Below are positions 7,282-11,802 of a DNA stretch of 11,802 nt, one piece after another. How positions within the stretch are numbered: position 1 is the first letter of the stretch; each line of letters opens with the position of its first letter. The notes beneath the pieces are model-generated. The model had not been told where the DNA came from and ran no database searches. It saw only the letters and a list, made by a program, of their open reading frames with translations. The stretch is from Planctomycetes bacterium RBG_13_46_10 (GTDB taxonomy: Bacteria > Planctomycetota > Phycisphaerae > Sedimentisphaerales > Anaerobacaceae), in assembly GCA_001824645.1 (NCBI GenBank), contig MHYD01000038.1:26190-37991 (forward strand). Direction: 5' to 3'. A program made the translations under genes and the position numbers.

Positions 7282-7815
7282 ATGAGCAAGAGTGAGAATA
7301 TAAAGCTAAAGGGACGGGAGCTGGCCACCCGTTTGACAGGCATTTCAACTCCTATCGGCGGAATCAGCTGGAAGCCGCCGGCCGATGAACGGGACAAGGC
7401 GCGGCGACTATTGGTGTATCTTGCAGGTCAGCGGGCCCTCCACTATCCGTATAACAAAGAGATAGGCACCTTCGTCGTGCAGTCCGTCGTTGATACACGT
7501 GAGCGAATTACCCGCGACCTCAAGGCTCTTTCTATGGGCTCTCTTCTGAGAGAAACCATGCGAGCTATGCAGGCTGTCTGTCGCAAGTTTCTGGATGAGA
7601 ATCAATCCCCGAGCGCAGGTTATGGTTGGCCGTATGAGGCTCAGCTCCTCAGCACGCTTGGCGAGCTGCGAGCTTTATTCGGAATCCACATCGCACGGAT
7701 TGCCTGCGCTTATGACCTGGAAGTGGATGCGTGTTTGGGAGGCGTATTACCTCCTGAGCCTGAACAAGAGCACAATAAAAGCCGCAACAAGGAATCGGGA
7801 GATTCAGGAAAATAG
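7282..7815 (+). CDS. Conserved hypothetical protein (possibly DUF6650-like)
   Basis: A 177-residue protein with AAGGA (7269-7273) eight bases before the ATG. The N-terminus reads LATRLTGISTPIGGISWKPP, then a helical region with DKARRLLVYLAGQRALHYPY and VVQSVVDTRERITRDL. The middle is predicted helical, and the C-terminal 20 residues are a polar, charged tail likely to be disordered. There is no signal peptide, membrane span or catalytic motif I can name. The GISTPIGG-WKPP start reminds me of a bacterial domain of unknown function catalogued as DUF6650, but I cannot confirm this. It lies 88 bases after the GPGEAK gene on the same strand and might share its transcript. It is followed by a perfect 16-base palindrome. 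Confidence 0.68.
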   Translation: MSKSENIKLKGRELATRLTGISTPIGGISWKPPADERDKARRLLVYLAGQRALHYPYNKEIGTFVVQSVVDTRERITRDLKALSMGSLLRETMRAMQAVCRKFLDENQSPSAGYGWPYEAQLLSTLGELRALFGIHIARIACAYDLEVDACLGGVLPPEPEQEHNKSRNKESGDSGK

Positions 7816-7818
7816 GGA

Positions 7819-7834
7819 CAGCCATTAATGGCTG
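7819..7834. repeat. Perfect 16-base palindrome after the 177-residue gene
   Basis: CAGCCATTAATGGCTG reads the same on both strands and begins three bases after the TAG stop at 7813-7815. With no loop and no following T tract it is a poor terminator. It fits a dimeric protein-binding site, a remnant of an inserted repeat, or chance. Confidence 0.35.
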
Positions 7835-7901
7835 GGGATAGTGAACAGAAAACGGTAATGTCCGTAATAATGTCAAGCAGTAGTGAAAGGAAGTTGATAT
7901 T

Positions 7902-7986
7902 TAACCACCGATTAAACGGATTCCACTGATCGGAGTTCCTGGAGTTTCTTCCCAGCGGCCGTGTTAATCTGTGAAATCTGTGGTTA
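7902..7986. repeat. 85-bp imperfect inverted-repeat element
   Basis: The stretch begins TAACCACCGATT and ends AATCTGTGGTTA. Its ends are inverted repeats matching at 11 of 12 positions, with a 7-bp perfect outer part (TAACCAC/GTGGTTA). Each arm repeats GATT units in the style of the CACAGATTTCACAGATTAACAC intergenic repeats I recall from many environmental genomes. It has no coding capacity and may be a non-autonomous mobile repeat. It lies directly upstream of the radical SAM gene and ends 8 bases before that gene's AAGGAG. Confidence 0.55.
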
Positions 7987-8002
7987 GGTGAGCAAGGAGT
8001 GA

Positions 8003-9403
8003 ATGCACGGAATGCGACTATATCTAATCAATCCCTCAAACCCGCTTGTCAGCATCGTCAACGTCAAAGAGAGCCGGTGGAACCGCTACCGCGTATGGAA
8101 ACCGCTGGGCCTTATGGTTCTGGCCGGCCTGACCCCGCCGGAGTGGGAAATCGTTATCGTGGACGAGAACCTCGGCGTGCCGGACTATCAGTCCATGCCT
8201 CGGCCGGACCTGGTCGGCATTACCGCTTTCACTTCGCAGGCGAACCGCGCTTATGAATTGGCCGGTCACTTCCGGTCTCTGGGCGTACCCGTTGTCATGG
8301 GCGGCATTCATGCAACCATGTGTCTAAACGAGGTCACGCAGCGCGCGGATTCGGTCGTCACGGGGGAAGCCGAGGGCATCTGGCCGCAGGTCCTGCAGGA
8401 CGCCCGGCTTGGCAGACTGAAACGCCGATATGACGGAGGTCTTGCCGAGATGAACGATGTCCCGCTGGCCTGCCATGATTTGCTGACTGGTGGATATGCC
8501 TTCGGAGCCATTCAGACCACACGCGGCTGTCCCTTGAACTGCAGCTTCTGCAGCGTGACAACGTTCAACGGGGCCAAGTACCGGCAGCGTCCCATTGCCG
8601 ATGTCGTGCGGGAATTCAAGTCGATTCGTGAGAAACGCGTTCTGGTGGTTGACGACAACCTCATCGGCACGCGCCCCGAACACATCGCCCGCGCCAAGGA
8701 CATGTTCCGCGCTATGGCAAAGGCGAAGCTGCGAAAGGAATGGATTGCCCAGGCAACCATTAACTTCGCCGATGACGAAGAGCTTCTGACGCTGGCCGCA
8801 AAGGCCGGGTGCAGAGGCGTCTTCATCGGCTTTGAGTCGCCCTCGCCGGAAGGGCTTCGGGAGGTTGGCAAGAAATTCAACCTTCTCAAAGGCAGGGACT
8901 TCCGCGCATCCGTACGGCGCATACAACGGCACAAAATTCTGGTAGTGGGCTCCTTTATCATCGGTTTGGACGTAGATAAACCGGGCATCGGTAAACATAT
9001 CTCCGAGACGGCAAGCCAGTACGGCGTGGACAATCTCAACGTGCTGTTTTTGACGCCGCTGCCCGGCACTCGCCTGTGGGACCAGATGACATCGCAGGGC
9101 CGCATCGGCCTCGATACGTTCCCGGAAGACTGGAAATATTACACGCTGACCTTCCCGGTAGCTCAGTATAAGCATTTGTCTCTGGATGGCATCATCGAGG
9201 AAATGACCTCCTGCGACCGGGATTTCTATTCGATATCGCGCATTGCCCGCAGGGTCTGGGGCAACTTTTGGCGATACCGCAAACCGCTGATAGCCCTGGT
9301 AGGCAATCTCACATACAGGAGCAATCTCCGGCTGAACTGCAAGGCATACGCGGACTTGAAGTGTTACTGGAGCAAGAGCCATAATTGTTTAAAGGAGTCT
9401 TGA
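8003..9403 (+). CDS. B12-binding domain radical SAM protein
   Basis: A 466-residue class B radical SAM enzyme. The N-terminal part (about 1-140) is a Rossmann-like cobalamin-binding domain: LYLINPSNP, LGLMVLAGLTPP, VGITAFTSQ, VVMGGIHAT, then VVTGEAEGIWP. The DxHxxG cobalamin motif is not evident, as is common in this subgroup. The radical SAM cluster motif is RGCPLNCSFC with Cys176, Cys180 and Cys183, followed by VVDDN and FIGFESPSPEGL. The C-terminal 120 residues are basic and aromatic, typical of members acting on lipids or other hydrophobic substrates; the substrate is unknown. The start is ambiguous: AAGGAG (7994-7999) is three bases from this ATG and twelve from the ATG at 8012, and MRLYLINP is the more typical family start. 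It is richer in G+C than its neighbours (35 of 60 bases at 8521-8580, against 22 of 60 at 4561-4620 in ftsW) and is flanked by repeats, suggesting acquisition by transfer. Confidence 0.9.
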   Translation: MHGMRLYLINPSNPLVSIVNVKESRWNRYRVWKPLGLMVLAGLTPPEWEIVIVDENLGVPDYQSMPRPDLVGITAFTSQANRAYELAGHFRSLGVPVVMGGIHATMCLNEVTQRADSVVTGEAEGIWPQVLQDARLGRLKRRYDGGLAEMNDVPLACHDLLTGGYAFGAIQTTRGCPLNCSFCSVTTFNGAKYRQRPIADVVREFKSIREKRVLVVDDNLIGTRPEHIARAKDMFRAMAKAKLRKEWIAQATINFADDEELLTLAAKAGCRGVFIGFESPSPEGLREVGKKFNLLKGRDFRASVRRIQRHKILVVGSFIIGLDVDKPGIGKHISETASQYGVDNLNVLFLTPLPGTRLWDQMTSQGRIGLDTFPEDWKYYTLTFPVAQYKHLSLDGIIEEMTSCDRDFYSISRIARRVWGNFWRYRKPLIALVGNLTYRSNLRLNCKAYADLKCYWSKSHNCLKES

Positions 9404-9447
9404 AGGCCGATGGTGCTTGACCCCTCTTGCGGGAATACCGATGTGTA

Positions 9448-9496
9448 ACGCACAACGCAATACGAAATACGCCTGTCCCGAGCTTTGTCGAGGGAA
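9448..9496. repeat. Low-complexity intergenic repeat patch
   Basis: Degenerate ACGCA/AATACG units (9448-9472) are followed by CCTGTCCCGAGCTTTGTCGA and GGGAA (9472-9496), an imperfect palindrome. Both remind me of repeats widespread between genes in environmental genomes. The patch lies about 45 bases after the radical SAM gene, mirroring the repeat on its other side. Confidence 0.45.
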
Positions 9497-9570
9497 GCGA
9501 CAAAAATTGAACCGGCTGCAATTGAACGCCGCTTAAGCTCGCCTGAGCCGCTGATTTCGGATGTTAGGCA

Positions 9571-9590
9571 AAAAAACTGTCTATACAGTT
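9571..9590 (-). terminator. Possible minus-strand intrinsic terminator
   Basis: AACTGT (9575-9580) and ACAGTT (9585-9590) form a 6-bp stem with a four-base loop. Read on the minus strand, the stem runs into a T tract. The stem is AT-rich and no minus-strand gene points at it, so its role is doubtful. A second stem, TTGCTT/AAGCAA (9589-9594 with 9600-9605), overlaps it by two bases. Confidence 0.25.
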
Positions 9591-9680
9591 GCTTCTCTCA
9601 AGCAAATGTCGTAATATAAGGCAGCCAAAATGGGGAAATTCAGTGAAATTAACATCCAGTGAGAAATCCCAAAAAAACAT

Positions 9681-9726
9681 ACCTCTTTAAAGCTAAAGGA
9701 GGTGGTGCCCAATGAAAATATTATAA
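9681..9726 (+). promoter_or_regulatory. SD-sequestering hairpin before a four-codon ORF
   Basis: ACCTCTTTA (9681-9689) can pair with TAAAGGAGGT (9694-9703), with one bulged base, hiding a near-perfect ribosome binding site (AAAGGAGGT). That site serves an ATG at 9712 that reads only MKIL and then TAA (9724-9726). It is either a leader peptide with structured translation control or the stump of a broken small gene. The same frame stays open after the TAA until a TAG near 9807. Confidence 0.4.
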
Positions 9727-9806
9727 GAGTATTCAAAATGGCAGGGAAGTAGAGAAGTGAAAAGACATGTGTTCGAAATTAACAATTTAACATGGAGGTA
9801 TTAGAA

Positions 9807-10496
9807 ATGTTAGCCGCATCAAATTGGGAAAATCTTATTGTCGATCCGGTCCGCCAAATGTTGACCAGAATAATGGCCTATATTCCTGTCCTGCTGGGCG
9901 CGTTAATAATTCTGATAGTAGGCTGGATTGTGGCCAAGGCAATCAGACGGATAGTTGACTGGTTGCTTAAAGTAGTACGCTTCGATACGCTGGCTGATAA
10001 GGCGGGTATATCAGGAATTCTAAGAAAAGGCGATTTGACAGTTTCCGCCAGAGAAGTGGTAAGCAGCATAGTTTATTGGCTGATTATTATTATGGTTTTA
10101 GTGATGGCAGTCGATGCATTGGGGCTGCCTAAGGGTTCTGACATTCTGGCAGCCTTATTTTCTTACGTCCCGAAGGTCATAGCAGCCTTGCTCGTTCTGG
10201 TAGTAGCTATGTTTCTGGCCAGTTTTGTGTCAGGAATAGTGCGGATAGCTGCGGGGAACGCGAAATTACCCAAACCGGAGCTGTTGGCCAGTATATGCCG
10301 ATGGGCGATTATAATTTTTGCAGTGACAATTTCACTGGCACAGCTTGGCATTGCACCTCTTTTGGTATCTGCCACCTTCAATATTATCCTTGGCGGTGTT
10401 TGCCTTGCCTTGGCTCTTGCCTTCGGATTGGGCGGTAAAGATGCTGCGGCAAGGTATCTTGATGAATTGAAGGCAAAAGGAAAGACAACGCGATGA
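9807..10496 (+). CDS. TM-helix (mechanosensitive channel-like) membrane protein
   Basis: A 229-residue inner-membrane protein. I place the start at the ATG at 9807, because GGAGG (9794-9798) is an ideal Shine-Dalgarno for it. The upstream in-frame ATG at 9792 overlaps that site and has none of its own. It shows about five hydrophobic segments (near residues 23-42, 80-102, 116-142, 162-182 and 185-205). It has the conserved TM-helix repeat features: VGWIVAKAIRRIVDWLLK, then FDTLADKAGI, and the terminal ALAFGLGGKDAAARYLDELK. These match the conserved TM-helix repeat family related to MscS, which usually lacks the MscS beta domain, as here. A role in osmotic or membrane-tension response is likely but not shown. 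It heads a plus-strand series of small envelope genes, with a 149-base gap before the next. Confidence 0.85.
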   Translation: MLAASNWENLIVDPVRQMLTRIMAYIPVLLGALIILIVGWIVAKAIRRIVDWLLKVVRFDTLADKAGISGILRKGDLTVSAREVVSSIVYWLIIIMVLVMAVDALGLPKGSDILAALFSYVPKVIAALLVLVVAMFLASFVSGIVRIAAGNAKLPKPELLASICRWAIIIFAVTISLAQLGIAPLLVSATFNIILGGVCLALALAFGLGGKDAAARYLDELKAKGKTTR

Positions 10497-10645
10497 GAGA
10501 AAAAGCCGTTGAAAAGTTAAGCTGCTCAGGCTTTGATTAACTGTTTCGAGTCGGCATACAAAGCGAAATCATGGGTGGTGTGTCAGTATCTGTTAGGCGG
10601 TTCGGCTGCTTGCGTTGAATATAAAAAAATGAAAGGATAATTGCT

Positions 10646-10795
10646 ATGCTTTATACTATCGCTGTAATTCTGCTCATATTGTGGCTCTTGGGGTTAATAA
10701 CTTCCTACACCATGGGCGGTTTCATTCACGCTCTTCTGGTGATTGCCATCGTGGTCGTCCTGGTTAGAATCATTAGCGGACGAAGAGTCGTGTGA
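10646..10795 (+). CDS. lmo0937/DUF5670-type small membrane protein
   Basis: A 49-residue protein. Reading from the ATG at 10646 gives MLYTIAVILLILWLLGLITS, followed by the loop YTMGGFIH, a second hydrophobic stretch LLVIAIVVVLVRII, and a basic end SGRRVV. AAGGA at 10633-10637 is eight bases before the start. Two membrane helices around TMGGFIH are the hallmark of the lmo0937/DUF5670 family, whose function is unknown but whose members often sit among stress genes. The length is normal for the family. It is followed within 40 bases by the DUF3185 gene on the same strand, so the two are probably co-transcribed. Confidence 0.85.
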   Translation: MLYTIAVILLILWLLGLITSYTMGGFIHALLVIAIVVVLVRIISGRRVV

Positions 10796-10835
10796 CCTTG
10801 CGTGAGTTAGACATAAAAATTTGAAGGAGAATTCA

Positions 10836-11039
10836 ATGAATAAACTAATCTCACTGGCAATTCTTGCCGGTGGTATAGTTCTTGTGGTCTTTGGTGTTGC
10901 TGCGACAGAGTCATTCAGTTCTGACATTTCCCGATTTTTCACCGGCTCACCAACCGACAAGGCGATATGGCTGCTTATCGGCGGAATTGTCGCGATCATT
11001 ATCGGGCTGGCTGGTCTGTTGCGTGGTCAAACTAAATGA
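10836..11039 (+). CDS. DUF3185 family small membrane protein
   Basis: A 67-residue protein. The start at 10836 (MNKLISLAILAGG) is supported by AAGGAGA (10824-10830), about five bases away; a TTG at 10821 in the same frame lies before the ribosome site and is rejected. Two hydrophobic helices (about residues 4-24 and 43-62) flank a polar segment with SFSSDISRFFTGSPTDKAIW, the conserved core of DUF3185 proteins. Function is unknown. The family occurs beside small envelope and stress genes, as here. It is 40 bases after the DUF5670-type gene and 53 bases before the lipoprotein remnant, suggesting one transcript. Confidence 0.85.
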   Translation: MNKLISLAILAGGIVLVVFGVAATESFSSDISRFFTGSPTDKAIWLLIGGIVAIIIGLAGLLRGQTK

Positions 11040-11092
11040 AAACTGAAGGCTTAGTTGTGAAATATATTTTTATTTTAAGAAAGGAAAAAGAA

Positions 11093-11201
11093 ATGAAAAC
11101 TTGCAATTGCCTTTGTACTAACGTTGGCTCTGATGGGCGTCTCCGGCTGTCAAACGAGCAGTTCGTTGACAAACGGGGGAAAGAACAGAAGAAATTTGTG
11201 A
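11093..11201 (+). pseudogene. Frameshifted small lipoprotein gene
   Basis: AAGGA (11081-11085) is well placed before the ATG at 11093, but the frame then reads KTCNCLCTN, which is not a signal peptide. Shifting frame at 11099-11102 (ignoring one T of ACTTGC) gives MKTAIAFVLTLALMGVSGC, a clear lipoprotein signal peptide with the lipobox Cys codon at 11148-11150, then QTSSSLTNGGKNRRNL and a TGA at 11199-11201. The partial gene at 11392 starts ATGAAAACTGCAATT, the same sequence without the extra T, which supports where the shift lies. Without a shift, the ATG frame runs into the entericidin-like gene and gives an 84-residue fusion. Options are a decayed gene, a base error in the sequence, or slippage-dependent expression. 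The restored product is very short, so it may also be truncated. Confidence 0.65.
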
Positions 11202-11344
11202 AAGTGCGAATTATCGTCATGGTGGTAACGCTGCTGGCGTTGCTAACGTCCGCGTTTTGTCTGACCGGCTGCAACACCTGGAAGGGGGCCGGCAAGGATA
11301 TTGAAAAGACGGGCGAGGCAATGCAGGGCAGCGACAAGGACTAG
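11198..11344 (+). CDS. Entericidin-like small lipoprotein
   Basis: A 48-residue protein if it starts at the GTG at 11198. That start gives a basic N-terminus (VKVR), a hydrophobic stretch, and the lipobox LTGC with Cys25. The mature part is NTWKGAGKDIEKTGEAMQ and SDKD, matching the entericidin EcnA/EcnB family pattern CNTxxGAGKDI.K.GEA. Such lipoproteins are anchored in the envelope; in E. coli EcnB is a bacteriolytic stress-induced lipoprotein and EcnA its antidote. The GTG overlaps the TGA of the upstream frameshifted lipoprotein (GTGA), suggesting coupled translation. The Shine-Dalgarno here is weak, and an ATG at 11219 lacks a charged N-region. The same frame is open from the ATG at 11093, so a longer fused product cannot be excluded. 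Confidence 0.75.
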   Translation: MKVRIIVMVVTLLALLTSAFCLTGCNTWKGAGKDIEKTGEAMQGSDKD

Positions 11345-11391
11345 CCCCGGCATTGTGTTAATTAGGTCTGCCTTTGGGAAAGGTGAAAAAG

Positions 11392-11802
11392 ATGAAAACT
11401 GCAATTACGATCGAGATGGCGCAAGCAGTGCGATTGTATTTACGGTCATGCCAGTTCGCCTCGCCCCTCGCGGGCAGGCTCTTGCCCGCACTGCTGGGGG
11501 TTTGCATCGCTTCGCTCGTTTGCGGCGGGTGCGCAGCGCTGGCGAGGAATCCAGCGAAGGAAAGTCCTCGCCAGGTCGGCGCAACGGACGCCGGCGAGCC
11601 TATCATGGCGGCGGAGCTTGACGAGTTGACCCGCGCCTTCGCCGACCGATACATCGGTCTGCTCTATTCCACCTGCGATGCCCTGAAGAAGGATAACCCC
11701 GATCCGGTGCAGCGCCGCGAAGCGCAGGTGCTGATGGTGGACTGCGCCACGAACATTTACGACATTGCCAGCAACGCCGACGCATTCACCCGCATGCTCG
11801 AC
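11392..11802 (+). CDS. Lipoprotein of unknown function (3' end outside window)
   Basis: An open frame of 137 codons runs from the ATG at 11392 to the window end with no stop. AAGGTG (11380-11385) lies six bases before the start. The N-terminal 46 residues include a long n-region and a hydrophobic stretch ending LVCGGC, an imperfect lipobox with Cys47. The mature part begins with a polar linker, then a helical region (AELDELTRAFADRYIGLLYS, later NPDPVQRREAQ). This resembles, in my recollection, conserved uncharacterised lipoproteins of environmental bacteria in which a DP..RR.A motif recurs. The coding DNA is GC-rich (41 of 60 bases at 11461-11520), unlike the small genes just upstream, so it may have a different origin. 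It carries two strong inverted repeats early in the gene. Confidence 0.72.
   Translation, partial: MKTAITIEMAQAVRLYLRSCQFASPLAGRLLPALLGVCIASLVCGGCAALARNPAKESPRQVGATDAGEPIMAAELDELTRAFADRYIGLLYSTCDALKKDNPDPVQRREAQVLMVDCATNIYDIASNADAFTRMLD
11470..11489. repeat. Hairpin inside the lipoprotein signal region
   Basis: GCGGGCA (11470-11476) and TGCCCGC (11483-11489) form a perfect 7-bp GC-rich stem with a six-base loop within the codons of the hydrophobic N-terminus. It could slow early translation or be a remnant of an inserted repeat. Confidence 0.4.
11539..11574. repeat. 10-bp inverted repeat in coding sequence
   Basis: CTGGCGAGGA (11539-11548) and TCCTCGCCAG (11565-11574) are perfect inverted repeats separated by 16 bases. 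They encode the linker just after the lipobox Cys, a part that is usually free to vary, so an inserted palindromic repeat that kept the frame is possible. Confidence 0.45.

Larger units (their letters stand above)
9404..9806. other. Gene-free stretch with intergenic repeats and a sequestered SD
   Basis: I see no intact gene in these roughly 400 bases. They hold the degenerate ACG-type repeat patch (9448-9496), overlapping hairpins (9575-9605), an SD-sequestering hairpin before a four-codon ORF (9681-9726), and the Shine-Dalgarno of the next gene. The mixture of repeats and a strong but nearly unused ribosome site suggests a junction between acquired segments or the scar of a lost small gene. 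Confidence 0.45.

Noticed and set aside
8512..9105. Second minus-strand ORF of 197 codons in the same region
   Set aside because: Also antisense to the radical SAM gene, low in recognisable features, and without a ribosome site.
8324..9382. Long minus-strand ORF of 352 codons opposite the radical SAM gene
   Set aside because: It mirrors a GC-rich gene with clear radical SAM motifs on the plus strand, shows no recognisable domain, and is best explained as a codon-bias shadow.
9792..9806. Upstream ATG as start of the TM-helix gene
   Set aside because: That ATG overlaps the GGAGG that fits the ATG at 9807; no ribosome site precedes 9792.
11165..11193. TTGACA as a promoter for the entericidin-like gene
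   Set aside because: No -10 box follows at 16-18 bases (AAGAAA at the expected place).
11301..11621. Plus-strand ORF of 106 codons at the right end
   Set aside because: It is Arg/Gly/Ala-rich in the alternate frame of the lipoprotein starting at 11392, which has a better ribosome site and a signal peptide.
1..11802. tRNA, rRNA, CRISPR array or complete insertion sequence
   Set aside because: No cloverleaf or rRNA signature, no regularly spaced direct repeats and no transposase reading frame were seen by eye; a tRNA scan and repeat search would settle this.

Overview
The window looks like a chromosomal segment of an uncultivated, medium-GC bacterium, most plausibly a planctomycete-like lineage (Phycisphaerae/Sedimentisphaerales type). 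That placement is an inference. It rests on a MurG with the PYPYHRDRHQ and NVD..PGRAN variants I associate with planctomycetes, an ftsW-murG pair without the rest of the division and cell-wall cluster, and the accessory genes. No 16S rRNA or other decisive marker is present.

Left part (1-6100), housekeeping. A tight plus-strand operon holds the C-terminus of rarA (replication-fork AAA+ ATPase), a 5-formyltetrahydrofolate cyclo-ligase, and a membrane-anchored LysM/YkuD L,D-transpeptidase. It converges on clpX (minus strand) across a short perfect hairpin. clpX diverges from ftsW, which is followed by murG. FtsW polymerises glycan strands from lipid II, MurG makes lipid II, and the L,D-transpeptidase cross-links peptidoglycan, so much of this half concerns the cell wall.

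Middle part (6100-7900), small and uncharacterised genes. It contains a 66-residue protein with nine cysteines in its first 34 residues and an almost pure Glu/Asp tail, behind its own promoter and operator-like dyad. Next come a 137-residue protein with a GPGEAK motif, preceded by another dyad, and a 177-residue protein of unknown function.

Right part (7900-11802), accessory and mosaic. A GC-rich B12-binding radical SAM gene sits between an 85-bp imperfect inverted-repeat element and a patch of low-complexity intergenic repeats. After a gene-poor stretch with a Shine-Dalgarno-sequestering hairpin comes a run of small envelope genes. These are a TM-helix (mechanosensitive-channel-like) protein, an lmo0937/DUF5670-type membrane peptide, a DUF3185 protein, a frameshifted small lipoprotein, an entericidin-like lipoprotein, and the start of a GC-rich lipoprotein that runs off the window. 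This resembles an envelope or osmotic stress cassette. The most distinctive observation is that the lipoprotein frameshift places a good Shine-Dalgarno and ATG in frame with the downstream entericidin-like gene, whose GTG start overlaps the remnant's TGA.
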